Source of the DNA: Caballeronia sp. SBC1
Lineage (GTDB): Bacteria; Pseudomonadota; Gammaproteobacteria; Burkholderiales; Burkholderiaceae
Length of the DNA stretch: 64,000 bases
Direction of reading: 5' to 3'
Assembly: GCF_011493005.1 (NCBI RefSeq)
Contig: NZ_CP049156.1
Span: 1,426,001-1,490,000, forward strand
Positions 58,677-64,000 of the stretch are shown here, one piece after another. Under the pieces are notes generated by a model. The model was not told the DNA's origin. It saw only the letters and a list, made by a program, of their open reading frames with translations, and searched no databases. Each line of letters starts with the position of its first letter. Position 1 is the first letter of the stretch. A program made the position numbers and the translations under genes.

Positions 58677-60062
58677 ATGAACTTCCTGACTGAAATCGTT
58701 GCGTTCGTGGTGGCTATCGGCGTGCTGGTCGTCGTCCACGAGTTCGGCCATTACAGCGTCGCGCGGCTGTGCGGTGTGAAGGTCCTGCGATTTTCGGTCG
58801 GTTTCGGCAAGCCGCTCGTGAAATGGGTCAGCAAGAGCACCGGCACCGAATGGACAATCGCCGCGCTGCCGCTGGGCGGCTACGTGAAGATGCTCGACGA
58901 GCGGGAAGCGGAAGCGACCATTCCGGAAGCCGATTTGCCGCGCGCATTCAACCGTCAACCGGTGATCAAGCGGATCGCGATTGTTGCAGCGGGTCCGGTG
59001 GCGAACTTCATTCTCGCCATTTTGCTGTTCGCCGGCGTGTTCGCGGGCGGCGTCTCTGAGCCGGCCGCCATTCTCGCGGCGCCTGCGCCTGGCACCGTTG
59101 CGGCGAAGGCGGGCTTCGAGGGCGGCGAGACGATTGTTTCAATGCGCGATGTGCAGGGCAGTAGCGACGCGAGCGGCGAGACGCACAAGGTGCGCTCGTG
59201 GTCCGATCTGCGTTGGAAGCTGCTCGACGCGTCATTCGATCACCGCCGCGTGGTGCTGACGGCGAAGACAAACGAGGGCACGTTCGATTTCCCGGTGAAC
59301 GTGGGCAAGATCGACGATCAGGACGTCGACCAGGACTTCATGGATAAACTCGGCTTCGAGCCGGGTGGCGGCACACTGACGGTGGCCGGTGTGGAAGCGG
59401 GCAGTGCGGCAGCGAAAGCGGGATTGCAGGCCGGTGACGTGCTACGCGCTATCGACGGCAAAAAGATCGATAACGCGATGGGTTTTATCGACTACGTGCA
59501 GCATCGTCCGGGTACGCCGGTCTCGCTGACGGTCGAGAGCAACGGCGTGCAGCGCGCGGTGCAGATCGTGCCGGAGCTCAAGCAGGACGCTTCCACGCAT
59601 CGCGATGTCGGCCGGATCGGCGCGTCGCTCGCGACCCGGATCCCGGCAGTGGACGTGCGTTATGGTCCGGTCGAAAGCTTGCATCTGGGCGTGAAACGGA
59701 CCTGGGACATCAGCATTTATTCGCTGCGCATGTTCGGGCGGATGATCACGGGCGAAGCGTCGCTGAAAAATCTTTCCGGGCCGGTGACGATCGCCGACTA
59801 CGCCGGCAAGAGCGCGCGGCTTGGATTGTCGGCGTTTCTTTCGTTCCTCGCGCTCGTGAGTATCAGCCTCGGCGTCTTGAACTTGTTACCGATTCCGGTT
59901 CTTGACGGTGGGCATCTGTTATATTATTTGGTTGAAGCCGCAACCGGCAAGGCCGTGTCAGATCGCTGGCAGCTGGTTTTGCAGCGGGCGGGTCTTGTTT
60001 GCATCGTCGCCTTGTCGATGATCGCGCTCTTTAACGACCTTGCCCGCCTGATCCGCTTTTGA
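58677..60062 (+). CDS. rseP: RseP site-2 membrane protease
   Basis: 461 residues. Intramembrane zinc protease that cleaves anti-sigma factor RseA in the envelope stress response and trims signal peptides. HEFGH at residues 21-25 in the first helix, PDZ domains in the periplasmic middle, and the second zinc site NLLPIPVLDGGHL near the C-terminus. Four membrane helices in all. It follows dxr and precedes bamA, as in many Proteobacteria. Confidence 0.96.
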   Translation: MNFLTEIVAFVVAIGVLVVVHEFGHYSVARLCGVKVLRFSVGFGKPLVKWVSKSTGTEWTIAALPLGGYVKMLDEREAEATIPEADLPRAFNRQPVIKRIAIVAAGPVANFILAILLFAGVFAGGVSEPAAILAAPAPGTVAAKAGFEGGETIVSMRDVQGSSDASGETHKVRSWSDLRWKLLDASFDHRRVVLTAKTNEGTFDFPVNVGKIDDQDVDQDFMDKLGFEPGGGTLTVAGVEAGSAAAKAGLQAGDVLRAIDGKKIDNAMGFIDYVQHRPGTPVSLTVESNGVQRAVQIVPELKQDASTHRDVGRIGASLATRIPAVDVRYGPVESLHLGVKRTWDISIYSLRMFGRMITGEASLKNLSGPVTIADYAGKSARLGLSAFLSFLALVSISLGVLNLLPIPVLDGGHLLYYLVEAATGKAVSDRWQLVLQRAGLVCIVALSMIALFNDLARLIRF

Positions 60063-60170
60063 TCCGGCTTCCGATTTACCTGATTCACCTTGATCCTTTT
60101 TCATCTTGTCGGGCGGCGCTTGAACGAACGCCGTCTGACTTGATGCAGCTATACACACTGGGGAAGCACG

Positions 60171-62483
60171 TTGTTCAAACCTCATCGCTTTGTTCCTAAG
60201 TCGGCTGTGGCCGCAGCATTGGCCGCAACCGGCATGGCGGCGCACGCGACAACGCCGTTTGTCGTGCAGGACATCCGGATTGACGGCCTCCAGCGCATTG
60301 AACCCGGGTCGGTTTTCGCCTACTTGCCTATCAAGCAGGGCGACACGTTCACCGACGACAAAGCCTCTGCCGCAATTCGCGCGCTTTATGCAACGGGCTT
60401 CTTCAGCGACGTCCAGATCGCCACACAGGGCAACGTGGTGGTGGTGCAGGTGCAGGAGCGTCCGGCCATTTCGCAAATCGACTTCTCCGGGATCCACGAG
60501 TTCGAAAAGGACAACCTGGCGAAGGCGCTGCGCGCGGTAGGCCTGTCGCAAGGTCGCTCGTACGACAAGGCGCTCGTCGACAAAGCCGAGCAGGAGCTCA
60601 AGCGTCAGTACCTGACGCGCGGGTTCTACGCGGCCGAAGTCACGACTACCGTCACGCCGGTCGACCGCAATCGCGTGCAGATCCTGTTCTCGGTCGCGGA
60701 AGGTCCGAGCGCGAAAATTCGCCAGATCAACTTCATCGGCAACAAGGCGATCAGCACGAGCACGCTGCGCGACGAGATGCAGTTGTCCACGCCGAACTGG
60801 TTCTCGTGGTATACGAAGAACGATCTGTACGCGAAGGACAAGCTGACGGGCGACCTTGAAAATGTACGCTCGTACTACCTGAATCGCGGTTATCTCGAGT
60901 TCAACATCGACTCGACGCAGGTGTCCATCTCGCCCGACAAGAAGGACATGTACCTGACGGTTGCGCTGCACGAAGGCGAGCCGTACAAGATCAGCGCAAT
61001 CAAGCTCTCGGGCAATCTGCTCGACCGCCAGGCCGAGCTGACCAAGCTCATCAAGATCAAACCGGGTGACCGTTTCTCGGCTGAAAAGCTGCAGGCGACC
61101 ACGAAGGCCATCGTCGACAAGCTCGGTGAATATGGCTACGCGTTCGCGCAGGTCAACGCACAGCCGCAGATCAATCAAGCCGATCACACCGTCGACCTCA
61201 CGCTGAATGTGGATCCGAGCCGCCGCGTATATGTGCGGCGCGTGAACATCGTCGGCAATACGCGTACACGTGACGAAGTAGTGCGCCGCGAAATGCGCCA
61301 GCTCGAAAGCTCGTGGTTCGATTCGAGCCGGCTGGCGTTGTCGAAGGATCGCGTGAACCGTCTCGGTTACTTTACCGACGTCGACGTGACCACGGTTCCG
61401 GTCGAAGGCACGAACGACCAGGTGGACGTGGACGTAAAAGTCACGGAAAAGCCGACCGGCGCGATTACGCTCGGCGCGGGTTTTTCGTCAACGGACAAGG
61501 TGGTGCTGTCAGCAGGCGTGTCGCAGGACAACGTGTTCGGCTCGGGTACCAGCCTCTCGGTCAATATCAACACGGCCAAGACGTACCGGACGTTGACGGT
61601 GACGCAAGTCGATCCGTACTTCACCATCGACGGCATCAAGCGTATTACCGACCTGTACTACCGCACGTATCAGCCGCTGTATTACTCCACGGATTCCAGC
61701 TTCAAGATCGTTACCATCGGCGGCGACTTGAAGTTCGGTATTCCGTTCTCGGAGCAGGATACGGTGTACTTCGGCGCGGGCCTCGAGCAGAACACGCTCG
61801 ATATCGATTCCGCTACGCCACAAAGCTATATCGACTACGTGAAGGAATTCGGCCGCGTAGTGAACAACGTGCCGGTGACGGTTGGCTGGTCGCGTGACAA
61901 TCGTGACAGCGCATTGGTCCCGAGCCGTGGTTATTACACGCAGACGAACGCGGAATACGGCACGCCGGCGGGTAACACGACGTACGTCAAGGTTGATGCC
62001 CAGGCGCAGTATTACTACTCGTTCGCGCGTGGCTTCGTGCTCGGCCTGAACTTGCAGGGCGGCTACGGTAAGGGCCTGCAAGGCCAGACATACCCGATTT
62101 TCAAGAACTACTATGCCGGCGGTATCGGCTCGGTTCGCGGTTATGAACCGAGCTCGCTGGGTCCGCGTGACACGACCACGGGCGACCCGATCGGTGGTTC
62201 GCGCATGGCAGTGGGTAACATCGAGTTGACCTTCCCGTTGCCGGGTACAGGTTATGACCGCACGTTGCGCGTCTTCACCTTCCTCGACGGCGGTAACGTC
62301 TGGGGCGATCCGGGTCAGGGCGGCACCAGCACGGGCGCGAACGGCCTGCGGTATGGTTACGGTTTCGGTCTGGCGTGGATTTCGCCAATCGGCCCGCTCA
62401 AGTTGAGCTTGGGTTTCCCGGTGACGAAGCATGCCGGCGACCAGTATCAGAAGTTCCAGTTCCAGATCGGTACGGCGTTCTAA
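60171..62483 (+). CDS. bamA: Outer membrane protein assembly factor BamA
   Basis: 770 residues. Core of the BAM complex that folds beta-barrels into the outer membrane. TTG start at 60171 after GGGGAAG; signal peptide (about 1-25, cut near AHA-TTP), five POTRA domains (about 27-420), and a 16-strand barrel with the loop-6 VRGYEPSSLGPRD (VRGF/Y type) and the C-terminal barrel signal ending in Phe770. Skp and LpxD follow, the standard order. Confidence 0.96.
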   Translation: MFKPHRFVPKSAVAAALAATGMAAHATTPFVVQDIRIDGLQRIEPGSVFAYLPIKQGDTFTDDKASAAIRALYATGFFSDVQIATQGNVVVVQVQERPAISQIDFSGIHEFEKDNLAKALRAVGLSQGRSYDKALVDKAEQELKRQYLTRGFYAAEVTTTVTPVDRNRVQILFSVAEGPSAKIRQINFIGNKAISTSTLRDEMQLSTPNWFSWYTKNDLYAKDKLTGDLENVRSYYLNRGYLEFNIDSTQVSISPDKKDMYLTVALHEGEPYKISAIKLSGNLLDRQAELTKLIKIKPGDRFSAEKLQATTKAIVDKLGEYGYAFAQVNAQPQINQADHTVDLTLNVDPSRRVYVRRVNIVGNTRTRDEVVRREMRQLESSWFDSSRLALSKDRVNRLGYFTDVDVTTVPVEGTNDQVDVDVKVTEKPTGAITLGAGFSSTDKVVLSAGVSQDNVFGSGTSLSVNINTAKTYRTLTVTQVDPYFTIDGIKRITDLYYRTYQPLYYSTDSSFKIVTIGGDLKFGIPFSEQDTVYFGAGLEQNTLDIDSATPQSYIDYVKEFGRVVNNVPVTVGWSRDNRDSALVPSRGYYTQTNAEYGTPAGNTTYVKVDAQAQYYYSFARGFVLGLNLQGGYGKGLQGQTYPIFKNYYAGGIGSVRGYEPSSLGPRDTTTGDPIGGSRMAVGNIELTFPLPGTGYDRTLRVFTFLDGGNVWGDPGQGGTSTGANGLRYGYGFGLAWISPIGPLKLSLGFPVTKHAGDQYQKFQFQIGTAF

Positions 62484-62580
62484 ACCCCGATTGGAATGTG
62501 TTGGTGGCCCGGTTTTCCGCTCTTGTCGCGGAACCGGGACGCTTGGCGCAGTGGCTCAATTGACGCAGTGGCCGAATGTA

Positions 62581-62606
62581 GTGACCTGATTCAGTGACCT
62601 GACTGA
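62581..62606 (+). repeat. Short direct repeat GTGACCTGAYTSA before skp
   Basis: Two 13-base copies, GTGACCTGATTCA and GTGACCTGACTGA, next to each other 32 bases before the skp start. A further GCAGTGGC pair occurs at 62548-62573. No coding role is seen. It may be a control element or drift. The spacer 62484-62637 holds nothing else. Confidence 0.45.
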
Positions 62607-62637
62607 GTAACATCGGTCAGTGGTGTAAATAAGTAAC

Positions 62638-63213
62638 GTGAGGAAGACTTTGCGAACCGGTAAGCTTTCGAAACATGTAGCGTTGGCGCTTGTTATGTCG
62701 GTGACGCTCGGCCTGATGGGTGCCGCCAAGGCAGAGGCGCAGGAGACCCGGATTGCAGCCGTCAACTCCGATCGCATCTTGCGTGAGTCGGCAGCGGCCA
62801 AGGCAGCGCAGACGAAACTCGAACAAGAATTTTCGAAGCGCGACAAGGCCTTGCAGGATATGGCAGCGCGTCTGAAGACCATGTCGGACGCAATGGACAA
62901 GAACGGCGCCACCATGGCGCCTGCCGACCGCGCCGCCAAGCAACGCGATTTGTCGCAGCTCGACCAGGACTTCCAGCGCAAACAACGCGAATTTCGCGAA
63001 GACCTGAACCAGCGCCGTAACGAAGAACTTGCTGCCGTGCTGGATAAGGCTAACAAGGTCATCAAGCAGATTGCCGAGGCGCAGCATTACGACCTGATCG
63101 TGCAGGAAGCGGTGTACGTCAGTCCGCGCATCGATATCACCGATCAGGTGCTGAAGGCGCTGGCCGCGAATCAGGCGAGCCTGTCGGCCAATCCAGCTAG
63201 TAGTTCGAACTGA
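62638..63213 (+). CDS. skp: Periplasmic chaperone Skp (OmpH family)
   Basis: 191 residues. Holds unfolded outer membrane proteins on the way to BamA. Signal peptide about 1-35 (ALALVMSVTLGLMGAAKAEA), a short beta segment TRIAAVNSDRILRES, and two long coiled-coil arms. GTG start at 62638 without a strong ribosome site; a TTG at 62650 is possible. lpxD begins 16 bases after its stop. Confidence 0.93.
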   Translation: MRKTLRTGKLSKHVALALVMSVTLGLMGAAKAEAQETRIAAVNSDRILRESAAAKAAQTKLEQEFSKRDKALQDMAARLKTMSDAMDKNGATMAPADRAAKQRDLSQLDQDFQRKQREFREDLNQRRNEELAAVLDKANKVIKQIAEAQHYDLIVQEAVYVSPRIDITDQVLKALAANQASLSANPASSSN

Positions 63214-63229
63214 TCGGGAGCGGTAGCGG

Positions 63230-64000
63230 ATGGCATCAGACAGCGCGATCACACTGGGTGAACTGACACAGCGCTTCGGCGGAGACGTAGCAGGCGATAT
63301 AACGCACCGCGTGGACGGCCTCGCGCCGCTCGACAAAGCCGGCCCCACGCAACTTGCCTTTCTCGCGAATCAGAAATATCTGTCTCAAGTGGAAAGCACG
63401 CGGGCCGGTGCGGTGTTGATATCGCCCGCGGACCTGGAAAAAGTGGCGACGCCGGAAGGCCGTAACTTTATCGTCACGGCGAATCCCTACGCTTATTTTG
63501 CGCGTGTGGCGCAGGTTTTCATCGACCTCGCGACGCCGCCGGTCGAACCCGGCGTTCACCCCACGGCGTTTATCCATCCCGGTGCGAAGGTGGCTGCAAG
63601 TGCCGTGATCGGGCCGCACGTGAGCGTGGAAGCGGGCGCCGAGATCGGCGAGCGCGTGAAGCTGGATGCGGGCGTGACGATCGGCCGGGGCGTAAAGCTG
63701 GCCGACGACGTCCATCTTTATCCCCACGTGACCGTCTATCATGGCTGTAAGCTTGGCGCGCGCGTGATCGTGCATGCAGGCGCGGTGATCGGTGCGGATG
63801 GCTTTGGTTTTGCGCCGGATTTTGTCGGCGACGGCGACGCGCGCACCGGCAGTTGGGTCAAGATTCCGCAAGTCGGAGCTGTGGTCGTGGCGCAGGACGT
63901 GGAGATTGGCGCGAACACCACCATCGACCGGGGCGCAATGGCCGACACGGTGATCGAGGAAGGCGTCAAGATCGATAATCTGGTCCAGATCGGGCATAAC
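63230..64000 (+). CDS. lpxD: UDP-3-O-acylglucosamine N-acyltransferase (partial, runs off the window)
   Basis: The first 257 codons are visible, with no stop before base 64000. Adds the second 3-hydroxyacyl chain in lipid A synthesis. The N-terminal uridine-binding domain is followed by a left-handed beta helix from about residue 105 with hexapeptide turns ([19 protein letters not shown]). The active-site stretch [21 protein letters not shown] and the last residues VQIGHN, with the catalytic His, are intact. ATG at 63230; a small N-terminal overlap with skp is excluded by the spacer. Confidence 0.95.
   Translation, partial: MASDSAITLGELTQRFGGDVAGDITHRVDGLAPLDKAGPTQLAFLANQKYLSQVESTRAGAVLISPADLEKVATPEGRNFIVTANPYAYFARVAQVFIDLATPPVEPGVHPTAFIHPGAKVAASAVIGPHVSVEAGAEIGERVKLDAGVTIGRGVKLADDVHLYPHVTVYHGCKLGARVIVHAGAVIGADGFGFAPDFVGDGDARTGSWVKIPQVGAVVVAQDVEIGANTTIDRGAMADTVIEEGVKIDNLVQIGHN

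Overview
The window is 64 kb of ordinary chromosome from a high-GC betaproteobacterium. It is most likely a member of Burkholderiaceae, close to Paraburkholderia or Caballeronia. The reasons are the gene order dapC-dapD-arsC-like-dapE-prmB next to smc-zipA-ligA, the rpsB-tsf-pyrH-frr-uppS-cdsA-dxr-rseP-bamA-skp-lpxD block, separate aceA and aceB genes, and small Burkholderia-type genes such as the DUF2866-like protein. The genus is an inference from gene content and order. No phage, insertion sequence, CRISPR array, toxin-antitoxin pair or defence island is visible.

Layout. 0-2.3 kb: gltX, then tRNA-Ala(GGC), tRNA-Glu(TTC) and tRNA-Asp(GTC), ending in a terminator. 2.3-4.5 kb: a C11/pyrimidine-rich spacer, a GNAT acetyltransferase, a cupin-AraC regulator and a gamma-glutamylcyclotransferase-fold protein. 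4.5-10.5 kb: the glyoxylate bypass. Malate synthase aceB lies downstream of an L-2-haloacid dehalogenase with a divergent LysR gene. Then come a universal stress protein, an AT-rich small membrane protein and isocitrate lyase aceA, which has a 16-bp palindrome upstream. 10.8-16.8 kb: rhlE-type helicase, acyl-CoA-binding protein, and an overlapping tsaB-rimI-UDG-DUF1853 operon. 16.8-20.6 kb: thiM-thiE-thiD thiamine salvage and lplT. 21-26.7 kb: alr, radA, a small DUF2866-like gene, an ABC-F ATPase and glutathione peroxidase. 27-30.5 kb: a GntR/FadR regulator with a pentonate-type dehydratase and an unusual DapA-family lyase, probably sugar-acid catabolism. 30.5-36.7 kb (minus): dapC, dapD, arsC-like, dapE, prmB and cardiolipin synthase. 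37-45 kb: smc, zipA, ligA, def. 45-51.7 kb (minus): a 79-residue orphan, rluB with a giant repeat-coded N-terminus, glnD, map. 51.9-64 kb: the translation/lipid/envelope block from rpsB into a truncated lpxD.

How the genes work together. Two biosynthetic themes stand out. The dap genes supply meso-DAP and lysine for peptidoglycan. The rpsB-lpxD block joins translation (S2, EF-Ts, RRF), UMP kinase, lipid carriers and phospholipid precursors (uppS, cdsA, dxr), and envelope assembly (rseP, bamA, skp, lpxD). aceA and aceB form the glyoxylate shunt; the dehalogenase next to aceB could feed glycolate and glyoxylate into it.

I found no obviously new multi-gene system. The items most worth a second look are: the eight-unit 120-bp repeat in rluB; an intrinsic terminator 20 nt before dapE; the GntR-dehydratase-lyase operon whose DapA-like member lacks the family's catalytic Tyr and Thr; the palindrome before aceA; the structured rpsB leader; and the haloacid dehalogenase-aceB pairing.
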